Shown: positions 56,310-64,000 of the stretch, one piece after another
How the letters are laid out: each line of letters opens with the position of its first letter
Numbering within the stretch: the first letter of the stretch is position 1
From: Myxococcales bacterium
GTDB lineage: Bacteria > Myxococcota_A > UBA9160 > UBA4427
Assembly (NCBI GenBank): GCA_022563535.1
Contig: JADFNE010000006.1
Coordinates: 33,727-97,726 of the forward strand
Length of the DNA stretch: 64,000 bases
Direction of reading: 5' to 3'
Notes under the pieces: generated by a model
What the model saw: the letters and a program-made list of their open reading frames with translations, nothing else
Database searches by the model: none
Told to the model about the DNA's origin: nothing
Made by a program: the position numbers and the translations under genes

Positions 56310-57458
56310 ATGGCCGGTCCCCTCAACGGCATTAAAATTCTCGAGATTGCGGGCATCGGCCCCGGGCCTTTCTGCGCCATGATGCTTTCCGATATGGGTG
56401 CCGAGGTGGTGCGCGTCGAACGCGCAGATCGCGTGCCCGAGTTCTTCCCTAACACACCTCACGGCGATCTCTTGAACCGCGGTCGGCGCAACATCGCCAT
56501 CAACCTGAAGAGCGGCGAGGGGGTCAAAACCTTGCTCAGGCTCGTCGAAGGCGCGGACGCACTGATCGAGGGCTTTCGACCGGGTGTGATGGAGCGCCTG
56601 GGACTCGGCCCCGACGTCTGCCTGGCTCGCAATCCCCGGCTGGTCTACGGACGCATGACCGGATTTGGACAAGAGGGTCCGCTGGCCCAGGTCGCGGGTC
56701 ACGACATCAACTACATCGCCTTGGCAGGGGCGCTCGAGTCAATCGGGCGGAAGGGGGGGCCGCCAACGCCCCCCCTCAACCTTGTCGGTGACTTTGGCGG
56801 TGGCGGCATGCTGCTTGCCTTTGGGGTGGCCTGTGGATTGGTCGAGTGCGCGACCTCCGGCAAGGGACAAGTCATCGATGCGGCAATGATCGACGGCTCG
56901 GCGCTGCTCATGACCATGTTCCACTCGTTTGCGAGCATGGGCGGCTGGAACGACGAGCGCGGCACCAATCTGCTCGATACCGGCGCCCACTTCTACGACG
57001 TCTACGAAACCAGCGACGGCAAATACATTTCGATCGGTTCGATCGAGCCCCAGTTCTACGCGCTGTTGCTGGAGCATTCGGGGCTCGGCGAGGGACGCGA
57101 ATTGCCGCATCAGATGGATCGCGACCAGTGGCCCGCCCTCAAGCGCGACATTGCAGAAATCTTCAAGCAGAAGACTCGCGACCAGTGGTGCAAAATCATG
57201 GAGGGAACGGACGTCTGCTTCGCGCCGGTGCTCTCCCTGAAAGAAGCGCCCGAGCACCCACACAATCAGCAGCGGCATACGTTTACGGTTCGCGACGGCG
57301 TGACCCAACCGGCCCCAGCGCCCAGGTACAGTCGGACCGTGCCCGAAATCGGGCGCTCGCCCGCCTACCCAGGGCAGCACACTGCAGAAGTGTTGGCGGA
57401 TTGGGGCTTTGACGCCGACGAGATCGCCAAGCTCGAGGACAGCAAGGCGATCGCCTGA
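56310..57458 (+). CDS. Alpha-methylacyl-CoA racemase (family III CoA transferase fold)
   Basis: This 382-residue enzyme inverts the 2-methyl centre of acyl-CoAs, as in breakdown of branched fatty acids or sterol side chains. The catalytic triad of the mycobacterial racemase is conserved: His131 in VAGHDINYIALAG, Asp161 in LVGDFGGGGML and Glu246 in SIGSIEPQFYALL. The CoA-site GPGPFCAMMLSDMGAEVV opens the protein. It lies 17 bases after the biotin carboxylase gene and is probably in the same operon, suggesting that the carboxylase acts on a methyl-branched or related acyl-CoA. Confidence 0.92.
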   Translation: MAGPLNGIKILEIAGIGPGPFCAMMLSDMGAEVVRVERADRVPEFFPNTPHGDLLNRGRRNIAINLKSGEGVKTLLRLVEGADALIEGFRPGVMERLGLGPDVCLARNPRLVYGRMTGFGQEGPLAQVAGHDINYIALAGALESIGRKGGPPTPPLNLVGDFGGGGMLLAFGVACGLVECATSGKGQVIDAAMIDGSALLMTMFHSFASMGGWNDERGTNLLDTGAHFYDVYETSDGKYISIGSIEPQFYALLLEHSGLGEGRELPHQMDRDQWPALKRDIAEIFKQKTRDQWCKIMEGTDVCFAPVLSLKEAPEHPHNQQRHTFTVRDGVTQPAPAPRYSRTVPEIGRSPAYPGQHTAEVLADWGFDADEIAKLEDSKAIA

Positions 57459-57597
57459 GCCCGATCCTCCAGTCCGCCGCACGCTTGTTCCGGATATTCA
57501 AGAGGGGGGGGACAATCCCCTCGCCCGATTCGCCCTCGCAACCCGGCGGCGGTGCGAGTAGAGTACAGCCGCCAATCAAATATTAGGGGTGAGTCCA

Positions 57598-58476
57598 ATG
57601 AGCAACAATGCAATGATTACCATCGCCATAGTGCTGTTTCTGGTGATGTTTGCGCCGCGCTTCGTGAAGATCGTTCCGCCGGGCCATGTGTCCGTTTCGG
57701 ACCTCTTCGGCAGTATCAATCCCGAGCCCGTTGTCGCCGGTGCTCACCTCGTAAACCCGTTGCGGCGCTGGCACGACTTCGATATTCGCGAGAATACCCA
57801 CAAAGAGTCAGCGCAAGTTCCGACCCGCGACCAGCTACAGACCAAAGTAGACGTGAGCATCCAGTGGCGCATCAATCCCCAGATGGCGGCGGAGGTTTTC
57901 GCGAAGGTGGGAACCCGGGAACAGGCTGTCGCGGTTTATCTCGTGCCGAAGGTTCGTTCGATGGTGCGCGAGCAGGGCACGACCATCGCAAAGGCCGAAG
58001 ACTTTTTTCTCGAAGAAACACGCAGTCGCCTGGAGGATACGCTGTTGGCTGGCCTCATAGATTACCTCGGTCCCCTGGGCCTGGACATCTCAGCTGTCCT
58101 GATTCGCGACATCAATCTGCCGCCGGTTCTCACCAAGGCGATCGAGCAGAAGAAAGAACGCGAACAGGCGGTCGAGCGCCAGAAGGCAGAACTCGAGCGC
58201 TTCCGCACCGAGCAACTACAGATAGTCGCCGAGGCCGAAGCGAAGAGGGAGTCTGCAGATCTGGAAGCAGCACAGATTGTCGTGCTCGCCAGGGCGAAAG
58301 CGGACGAAATCCGCTTGATCAACAATGCGATCGCGAGCAATCCGGCCTACATCCAGCTGCAAGCCTTGGAGGCCCTCAAGGCGATGTCCAAGGATCCAGC
58401 TGCGAAGCTCTACTTCATGGATTCAAACTCGGTCCAACCACTGCCGCTCTTGCATATGGGTGACGCGCTCAACTGA
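57598..58476 (+). CDS. SPFH/prohibitin-family membrane protein
   Basis: This 292-residue protein has one N-terminal span (MITIAIVLFLVMFAPRF), then an SPFH domain (KIVPPGHVSVSDLFGSINPE onward), followed by a long charged coiled coil (residues about 180-240). SPFH proteins form ring scaffolds at the inner membrane and partner with proteases or lipid domains. The ATG at 57598 has AGGGGTGAG just upstream. It is a single gene between the racemase and the convergent thioesterase. Confidence 0.85.
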   Translation: MSNNAMITIAIVLFLVMFAPRFVKIVPPGHVSVSDLFGSINPEPVVAGAHLVNPLRRWHDFDIRENTHKESAQVPTRDQLQTKVDVSIQWRINPQMAAEVFAKVGTREQAVAVYLVPKVRSMVREQGTTIAKAEDFFLEETRSRLEDTLLAGLIDYLGPLGLDISAVLIRDINLPPVLTKAIEQKKEREQAVERQKAELERFRTEQLQIVAEAEAKRESADLEAAQIVVLARAKADEIRLINNAIASNPAYIQLQALEALKAMSKDPAAKLYFMDSNSVQPLPLLHMGDALN

Positions 58477-58490
58477 GCGCTCTTTGGACT

Positions 58491-59426
58491 TTAGATTGAG
58501 CGGTTTTCCGCGTCGGGTGGCGCCACGGGCCTGATCAGGCCCTCCTGCGCTGCGCTCGCGACCAGTCGTCCATCACGGGTGTAGACCGTGCCCCGGGCAA
58601 AGCCTCGCGCTCCACCCGTCACGGGGCAGTCCTGGTGATAGAGCAGCCAATCGTCGATGCGCAGGGGTGCGTGGAACCAGATCGCGTGATCGAGGCTCGC
58701 GGTCATCGAGGCACTCACGGGCCCGCGACCTTCCGGCACTTTGTGTTGCCGCAGCATCGTGTCGATCAACGAAAAATCGGTCGCGTAGGCGAGTATGCAT
58801 TGATGCAGAAACGGATCGTCGGGTAGCGGGCCCGGGGTCTTCAGCCAGACCAGATTGTCGCCACCCGTGGCTTCTCCGCCCAGGAAGATCGGGATTTTGA
58901 TTTCACGGGTGTCGATCGGTCGCGTGCCGGGATGCCAGACCCTGCGAATCCGCTCTGGAAGCTTGTCCCGCAATGGGATGGAGCGCTCGCCCCAGTTGGG
59001 GATTGAATCTGGTTCCGGGGCTTTGGGCATCTCGATCTGATGCTCGAGTCCCTCTTCGAACTTGTGGAACGAACAAGACATGTTGAAGATCGCTTTGCCG
59101 CGCTGCTTCGCCACCACTCGCCGCGTCACGAATGAACGACCATCCCGAATTCGGTCGACGCTGTAGATGATCGGGATTTCGGGGTCCCCGGCGCGCAGGA
59201 AGTAGCCGTGCAGGGAATGGGCGAGCAAGTCATCCACGGTGCGCCCGGCCGCCATCAGCGACTGGGCGGCTACCTGCCCGCCAAAGATTCGCCCCAGACG
59301 CCCGGGCTCGTTGTATCCCCGGTAGAGATCTTGATCGAGTTCTTCGAGATCGAGGCGGTCGATCAATGCGGCCTGCGCTTCGAGGCTCTGCTCCATGAAG
59401 GTCTTTTGCGCGTCGCTAACGGTCAC
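58491..59426 (-). CDS. tesB: Acyl-CoA thioesterase II
   Basis: This 311-residue double-hotdog thioesterase hydrolyses medium- and long-chain acyl-CoAs. The N-terminal LGRIFGGQVAAQSLMAAGRT and the active-site Asp in ASMTASLDHAIWFH, with the Gln in SAAQEGLIRP, match TesB. The GTG start overlaps the CDF transporter stop by 4 bases, so the two genes are translationally coupled. Together with the racemase and carboxylase it points to acyl-CoA metabolism. Confidence 0.93.
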   Translation of the reverse strand: MTVSDAQKTFMEQSLEAQAALIDRLDLEELDQDLYRGYNEPGRLGRIFGGQVAAQSLMAAGRTVDDLLAHSLHGYFLRAGDPEIPIIYSVDRIRDGRSFVTRRVVAKQRGKAIFNMSCSFHKFEEGLEHQIEMPKAPEPDSIPNWGERSIPLRDKLPERIRRVWHPGTRPIDTREIKIPIFLGGEATGGDNLVWLKTPGPLPDDPFLHQCILAYATDFSLIDTMLRQHKVPEGRGPVSASMTASLDHAIWFHAPLRIDDWLLYHQDCPVTGGARGFARGTVYTRDGRLVASAAQEGLIRPVAPPDAENRSI

Positions 59427-60472
59427 AGTTCGATGCTCGATTCGCGGCTCAGCGGGATCCCTTCGTCGAGAGTTTCGTCTTCGCGGGTAGAGTTGATTAC
59501 GTCAAACGGTTCTCGGGAAACGAAGGGCGCAGACCTTACCGGACAAGGATCCACCTTGCAGCTGTCACAGTGCCGAGGGCGGCACGGATCGTAGTGGATG
59601 ATGACATCCCATGCCTGTTGGTCGTCCGCAAATGAATCGCGCTTGTAGGTTTCTTCGGATTCGTGGAGCTTTTCGGTATCGAAGTAGCGCGGCACCGTGA
59701 GATGGAAATCCACGTGATGGAGTGCGCCGGAACTCCAGGACCGGAGAGAATGAAGATCAATGCACCAGTCCTTGCGGGACTTTTCAAGTTTTTCGATGAT
59801 CGATGCCAGCAGCGAATCGTCTGCCTCGTCCATCAATCCACGCACAGCCTCACGCGAGAGCTTCCAACCCACGCGAAGAATGTTGAGCCCGACGATCGTG
59901 GCGGCGATCGGGTCCAATACTGTCCAACCCGTAACGCGAACGCCGAGCAGTCCGATCAGCACGCCGATCGTGGTCAAGACGTCGGTCAACAAGTGCGCGC
60001 CGTCGGCGCGCAGGGCAATGGAGTTGACGCGCTGGCCGACCCGGATCAGATGCCAGCCAATTCCGGCATTGATTGCGCTGAAGCCCAGGAGCAGGGCGAT
60101 TCCGATGTCGATCGAGTGAATGTTGGAGCCGTGAAGAAACGCTTGCGTGGCTGCGGCGAGAATCAAGGTCGCCGCGACGACGATCAACGTTCCTTCTACG
60201 CCAGCCGCAAAAAACTCGATCTTGCCGTGACCGTAGGGGTGGTTGCGATCGGCGGGGGTTGCGGCCAGTCGGATGCTGTAGACCAGAAACAGCGCGGTCA
60301 CGACATTGACGATGGATTCGAGGGCATCCGACAGCACCGCGGTCGATTCCGTGAGCACGTAGGCCACGGCCTTGCCGCCGAGCACCAGAACTCCTCCGTA
60401 GAGCGACAACATCGCCGCGCGACTTCGCGCCTTCTCGGCCTCGCCACGCAGGGATTTGGAAATCGTGCTCAC
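59423..60472 (-). CDS. Cation diffusion facilitator transporter with Cys-rich tail
   Basis: This 349-residue inner-membrane protein exports divalent metals. It has six spans with the metal-site pair SDALESIVN and ADGAHLLTD, and the HPYGHGKIEFF loop. The C-terminal cytoplasmic domain is longer than usual and contains a four-cysteine, one-histidine cluster (CRPRHCDSCKVDPCP, 59540-59584), then about 38 acidic residues. The cluster may sense or bind zinc or another metal. It is the first gene of a pair with tesB. Confidence 0.9.
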   Translation of the reverse strand: MSTISKSLRGEAEKARSRAAMLSLYGGVLVLGGKAVAYVLTESTAVLSDALESIVNVVTALFLVYSIRLAATPADRNHPYGHGKIEFFAAGVEGTLIVVAATLILAAATQAFLHGSNIHSIDIGIALLLGFSAINAGIGWHLIRVGQRVNSIALRADGAHLLTDVLTTIGVLIGLLGVRVTGWTVLDPIAATIVGLNILRVGWKLSREAVRGLMDEADDSLLASIIEKLEKSRKDWCIDLHSLRSWSSGALHHVDFHLTVPRYFDTEKLHESEETYKRDSFADDQQAWDVIIHYDPCRPRHCDSCKVDPCPVRSAPFVSREPFDVINSTREDETLDEGIPLSRESSIEL

Positions 60473-60779
60473 GCGGTGATCGACGCTCCGGGTTCTGGGT
60501 GGACTCGCTTTAGGTGGAAACCCCGAAACTCGAGGCCACTAGAATCGAAACGAGGGTAGTGGGCCAATCGATGAAAATCGAGGCGGCCAGAGCGCGATCA
60601 AATCAGGTGGTTGCGTTGGCTTTTGCACACCTACGACCAGGCAACTGGCCCCGGGTTTCAAGCGCAGAAATTGAAAAGTCTGGGCCGTGCTGCCCTCGGA
60701 TCGCGAATCTCATGCTCGGCACTCTGATTTTCGATGGGTAGGGGACTCATTCTCCTGCCGGATCTCCGTGGAAACCCTC
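60473..60779. other. Non-coding or decayed stretch
   Basis: These 307 bases lie upstream of the CDF gene and before the first remnant. Open frames here are short, lack ribosome sites and show no domain. I see no repeat or RNA gene. Confidence 0.5.
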
Positions 60780-61117
60780 ATGTTGAACTCTTCGCCAAAT
60801 CACGCTGCCGCGTCCCTCATTGTGATCGCTCTGAGCTTTGCAGTGCCTGTGTGGGCCGACGCTCCCGAGGCTTCCCCCGACGCCCCGCGCGGTCCCGCGT
60901 TGATGGTCAGCACCGGGGTCGTGGACGAGGCACTCGAGCCGATGGCCGAGGGATTTGCGGAGTGGATTCGATCTTCGCTCGCGCAACGGAAAAATTGAGG
61001 CCGACTTTCGACTCTACGATCTCGAGACCCGAAGACTCTACGGAGGAGGGCTCGTCGTTGCACCGGCGCGGCTGCTCGTCTACGAATCCGAAGCAGCGCT
61101 GAGTATCATCGACGATC
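60780..61117 (+). pseudogene. Remnant of a secreted protein gene (FlgO-like in part)
   Basis: An ATG at 60780 begins a clear signal peptide (AAASLIVIALSFAVPVWA) and a stretch EALEPMAEGFAEWIRSSLAQ like the start of FlgO/TolB-like lipoproteins. The frame closes at 60998. From about 60985 another frame continues with EADFRLYDLETRRLYGGGL and [16 protein letters not shown], which looks like a later part of the same protein. A frameshift, and probably loss of the middle, has broken the gene. Confidence 0.6.
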
Positions 61118-61428
61118 ATCGGGGGGACGCCCAACTACATGGCTCCCGAGCAGGCGATCGGCGGCACGACCGATCATCGCGCCGATCTCTATGCCCTGGG
61201 CGGGACGCTGTTCCACCTAGTCACCGGGACGGTTCCGTACGAAACGGGTGACGTGACCTACCAGCATGCCCACAGCCCGTGCCCGATCCGAGGGAACGCG
61301 TCGTGACCGTCCCCGAGGCACTGGCCGAGTTGATCATGAAGCTCCTGGCCAAGGCGCCCGAGGAGCGCTTCCAGAGCGCCCGGGAGGTGGGGGTGGCGTT
61401 GCAGGCGTACCTCAAGGCCTCTGGGTAG
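61118..61428 (+). pseudogene. Remnant of a Hanks-type serine/threonine protein kinase
   Basis: The frame from about 61118 reads [17 protein letters not shown], then [19 protein letters not shown] and [15 protein letters not shown], the activation segment and following helices of a bacterial Ser/Thr kinase. It then hits a stop at about 61306. Losing one C near 61275-61280 explains this: the +1 frame continues [20 protein letters not shown] and KAPEERFQSAREV to a TAG at 61428. The ATP-binding lobe and catalytic loop are absent. It abuts the previous remnant directly, so the two were joined by deletion. Confidence 0.85.
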
Positions 61429-61435
61429 ACTTCAC

Positions 61436-61481
61436 GGGGATCAATTCCCACGGCCCGCGGTGATTCACCAGAATTGACCCC
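61436..61481. repeat. Imperfect inverted repeat downstream of the kinase remnant
   Basis: GGGGATCAATTC at 61436-61447 and AGAATTGACCCC at 61470-61481 are near-complements (one base gap). They border 22 bases. The arrangement resembles small palindromic elements that accompany REP-type transposases, but no transposase is present. Confidence 0.4.
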
Positions 61482-61694
61482 GAGTCGCGGTTCTCATTGA
61501 GCCCCCGAAGGATTTTGCAGTCTCATCGCCGAACAATGCGATCTCTGCCTCTCATGGGGCAGACGCCTCGACTCTGTGCCGCTAGTCTCTGGCCACTCGG
61601 CGCGGTCCGCGCCTGAGTTCTCAACGCGAGTTTCGCGCAGGCCCAGATCAGCGACGATCGCCGCTTACAGACTTGGTGCAGAAAAGGGGAAGTA

Positions 61695-62576
61695 ATGCCC
61701 TCGGATATAGAATTCAATCGGTTCACCGGAACGGACGGCTATGTGGTGTCCGGTCCGTTGATCGACGCAGTCAACTGCGCGATCGCCCTCGAACGCCCGC
61801 TTCTCATCAAGGGGGAGCCGGGAACGGGCAAGACATTGCTCGCGATGCACGTGGCCGAGGGCCTGGGACTTTCGATGGAGTCCTGGCACATCAAGTCGAC
61901 GACGAAGACCTCGGACGGACTCTACGTCTACGACACGGTACAGCGGCTCAACGATGCGCGTTTTGGCGACGGAGATGTTTCCGACATCCGCAAGTACATA
62001 AAGCTCGGCCCGCTGGGCCGCGTCTTCAAATCGCCGGAACGACAGCTCCTGCTGATCGACGAAATCGACAAGGCGGATCTCGAGTTTCCCAACGACATCC
62101 TGCTCGAGCTGGACGAAATGCGTTTCACCGTGCTGGAGACCGGGGACGAGATCAAGGCCAACCATCGACCCGTGATCATCATTACATCGAACAACGAAAA
62201 AGAACTGCCCGACGCCTTCCTGCGGCGCTGTGTTTTTCACTTCATTGAGTTTCCCGAGCGAGATCTGATGAAGAAGATCATCGATGTCCACCACCCGAAC
62301 CTCGATGTAAAACTTCTCGATCAGGTATTGGTCAAGTTCTACTGGCTTCGCGGCCAGGACGAGCTGCGCAAGAAGCCCTCGACCTCGGAATTGATCGATT
62401 GGATTTCTGCGCTGCTTCGTGCGGGGGTGACGACCGAACAGGTTTCTCAGTCCATTCCCTTTCTGGGAGCGCTGCTCAAGAACGAGCAGGACACCGAAGC
62501 GCTACAGAGCTACACGGTTGAAGGCGGGACGCTTCCGAAGAACTGGAGCGATCTCGGTCCCAAGTACAATCAATAG
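61695..62576 (+). CDS. MoxR-family AAA+ ATPase
   Basis: This 293-residue ATPase has Walker A in LLIKGEPGTGKTLLA, Walker B in LLLIDEIDKADLEFP, and the sensor TSNNEKELPDAFLRR. MoxR proteins act as chaperones for metal-enzyme or complex assembly together with VWA proteins. The VWA gene follows after 20 bases, which fits the usual MoxR-VWA pairing. A GGGAAG site precedes the ATG. The target of the pair is unknown. Confidence 0.93.
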   Translation: MPSDIEFNRFTGTDGYVVSGPLIDAVNCAIALERPLLIKGEPGTGKTLLAMHVAEGLGLSMESWHIKSTTKTSDGLYVYDTVQRLNDARFGDGDVSDIRKYIKLGPLGRVFKSPERQLLLIDEIDKADLEFPNDILLELDEMRFTVLETGDEIKANHRPVIIITSNNEKELPDAFLRRCVFHFIEFPERDLMKKIIDVHHPNLDVKLLDQVLVKFYWLRGQDELRKKPSTSELIDWISALLRAGVTTEQVSQSIPFLGALLKNEQDTEALQSYTVEGGTLPKNWSDLGPKYNQ

Positions 62577-62596
62577 TTCAGGAGGCGGAACGAGAG

Positions 62597-63793
62597 ATGT
62601 TCCTCGATCTCTTCTACGAGCTGCGGGAAGAAGGGGTTCCCGTCGGGCTCCAGGAATGGCGGATGCTGATGGAGGCCCTCGAGAAGGGACTCCACGGTTC
62701 GAGCCTGTTTCGCTTCTACAATCTTTCCCGCGCTTGCCTGATCAAAAGCGAAACCTACTACGACGCTTTTGATCGCGTGTTCGCCCACGTGTTCCACGGT
62801 GTCGAAGGCGCGCTCTCGATCGAAGACGAGGTCCTCGAGTGGCTCCAGGACCCCAAGAATTTCCAGGAACTGACGGACGAACAGCGCGCGCTGCTCGAAC
62901 ACCTCGACAGCGACGAGCTGATGCAGCGCTTTCTGGACATCCTCGCCGAGCAAGATGGACGCCACGACGGCGGCGGGAAGTGGGTCGGCACAGGGGGCCG
63001 TTCTCCGTTCGGCCACGGTGGCGAGCATCCCACCGGAATTCGCGTGGGCGGTCCGGGCAAGAATCGTTCGGCCATGAAGGTGGCGGAAGATCGCAGGTTC
63101 GAAGGCTACCGAACCGACTCCACCCTGAACTTGCGCAACATGAAGCTCGCGCTCAAGCGCTTGCGGCAACTCACCCGAACGGGCCCCGTAACCGAACTCG
63201 ATCTGGAAGAAACCATCGACGAAACCTGCAAAAATGCGGGTGAGATCGAGCTGGTGTTCCGCCCCGAACGCAAGAACAACATTCGCTTGCTGTTGCTCAT
63301 GGATGTCGGCGGAACCATGGATCCATACTACGAGCCGATGAGCCGATTGCTCACCGCCCTGCACGAAGAACGCGGCCTGCGCGAGTTCAAGTCCTACTAC
63401 TTTCACAACTGCATCTACGAGTTGATCTGCACCAACGCAACCCTGGCCCGGCGCGATTCGATCCCGACCGGAGACATGCTGCGCAAGCTCGACGAACGCT
63501 GGAAGGTCATGATCGTGGGAGACGCCGCCATGCATCCGGCAGAACTTCTCTCTCCCCGGGGCAACATCAATCCACGCCTCGAATCACAGACCCCGGGAAT
63601 CGAGTGGCTGAAACGCATCGACGACCACTTCCACCGCACCGTCTGGGTAAACCCCGATCCCCAGAAGATCTGGCAGAGCACCCGGACCACACGCATCGTT
63701 GCGGATATGTTCTCGATGTATTCGTTGAGCGTGGACGGCATCTCCGACGCCGTCGGCTCGTTGATCGGTGCCCGGAAGAAGGCGGCGGCCTAG
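62597..63793 (+). CDS. CoxE-like VWA domain protein
   Basis: This 398-residue protein has the N-terminal helical region of CoxE-type proteins (FYELREEGVPVGLQEWRMLM), a Gly/His-rich linker (GGRSPFGHGGEHPTGIRVGG), and a VWA domain from about residue 225. The metal-site motif, normally DxSxS, reads LMDVGGTMDPYYEP, with Gly and Thr in place of the serines. It probably works with the adjacent MoxR ATPase to mature an unidentified complex. CoxE relatives assist carbon monoxide dehydrogenase, but no cox genes are visible. Confidence 0.9.
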   Translation: MFLDLFYELREEGVPVGLQEWRMLMEALEKGLHGSSLFRFYNLSRACLIKSETYYDAFDRVFAHVFHGVEGALSIEDEVLEWLQDPKNFQELTDEQRALLEHLDSDELMQRFLDILAEQDGRHDGGGKWVGTGGRSPFGHGGEHPTGIRVGGPGKNRSAMKVAEDRRFEGYRTDSTLNLRNMKLALKRLRQLTRTGPVTELDLEETIDETCKNAGEIELVFRPERKNNIRLLLLMDVGGTMDPYYEPMSRLLTALHEERGLREFKSYYFHNCIYELICTNATLARRDSIPTGDMLRKLDERWKVMIVGDAAMHPAELLSPRGNINPRLESQTPGIEWLKRIDDHFHRTVWVNPDPQKIWQSTRTTRIVADMFSMYSLSVDGISDAVGSLIGARKKAAA

Positions 63794-64000
63794 TCGGCGC
63801 TACTTCGGAATTAGAAATATTTCTTTTGTGGGTTTGGATGTGACTTTCCTTGGAACGGGGAGGGATTGCGGGGCTTTGGGTGTAAGCCTCGGGTGTCCTT
63901 GCTTTACTGGGCATGTTGCTATTTGGGCAATGAGGGAAAGGGGGTTTTCGGGGTGCTAGTTATTGATGGGCATTCCGGTGGCGCGGACAGGGGGTGAATG
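63794..64000. other. Window-end intergenic stretch
   Basis: These 207 bases are G/T-rich on the plus strand, with a 12-base palindrome AGAAATATTTCT at 63813-63824 followed by TTT, a weak terminator candidate for the VWA gene. No gene start is seen before the edge. Confidence 0.4.

Noticed and set aside
60955..61251. A separate intact small protein
   Set aside because: Its first half continues the secreted-protein remnant and its second half is an out-of-frame reading of the kinase remnant.
1..64000. CRISPR array, rRNA, prophage or integrase-bounded island
   Set aside because: No regularly spaced repeats, ribosomal RNA-like sequence, phage genes or integrase were found on reading.

Overview
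The window is a high-GC (around 60% by eye), gene-dense stretch from a Gram-negative bacterium. LpxD (lipid A), MlaC, lipoprotein and secretion signals, an RND exporter and a CobA-HemD fusion beside HemB point to a former-deltaproteobacterial type (Myxococcota, Desulfobacterota or a related uncultured lineage). That placement is inferred from gene content only. I see no rRNA, tRNA, CRISPR array or intact insertion sequence, and most of the window is ordinary chromosomal housekeeping.

Layout. 1-3.3 kb: tetrapyrrole genes (hemC end, cobA-hemD, hemB) and a small DUF4177 protein. 3.3-6.0 kb (minus): an ABC1/UbiB-type kinase and an orphan membrane protein with a pilin-like tail. 6.3-12.3 kb: universal stress protein, a tightly packed lpxD-rnhB-truD run, cysK with a TetR regulator, and acyl carrier protein. 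12.7-18.6 kb: a DNA polymerase I without proofreading residues, egtD, a SHOCT protein, and two convergent ECF sigma factors. 18.8-30.3 kb: aldehyde dehydrogenase, a NYN-LOTUS RNA-type protein, a minus-strand run (mlaC, sugar-kinase-like, lysA, a secreted protein, an epimerase), then SCO1 plus DUF420 for cytochrome oxidase assembly, a DMT transporter and a GT39-like protein. 30.3-43.4 kb (mostly minus): lipoprotein peptidase M28-PDZ, a DUF374 acyltransferase with leuS, ppsR and galU (plus), a large RND exporter, an oligosaccharyltransferase-like membrane protein and a second NYN protein.

43.8-47.1 kb is a complete four-gene frdABCD-type quinol:fumarate reductase/succinate dehydrogenase operon. 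47.2-51.5 kb holds a DHH phosphoesterase, pabB, a HAD hydrolase and a ketopantoate-reductase-like enzyme. 51.9-57.5 kb is the most unusual locus: a two-subunit biotin-dependent acyl-CoA carboxylase with an atypical carboxyltransferase and a 919-residue biotin carboxylase carrying an inserted segment and a large unassigned middle region, followed by an alpha-methylacyl-CoA racemase. Then come an SPFH protein, TesB thioesterase and a CDF metal transporter with a cysteine-rich tail. 60.5-61.7 kb is decayed DNA with remnants of a secreted protein and a Hanks-type protein kinase. The window closes with a MoxR ATPase and a CoxE-like VWA protein whose metal site is non-canonical.

Non-coding structure includes a 157-bp element with 32-bp inverted ends (32299-32455), a three-copy 15-bp tandem repeat (40917-40961), in-frame 12/15-bp repeats inside leuS and pabB, an operator-like palindrome upstream of frdA, and islands of strong strand asymmetry at several gene ends.
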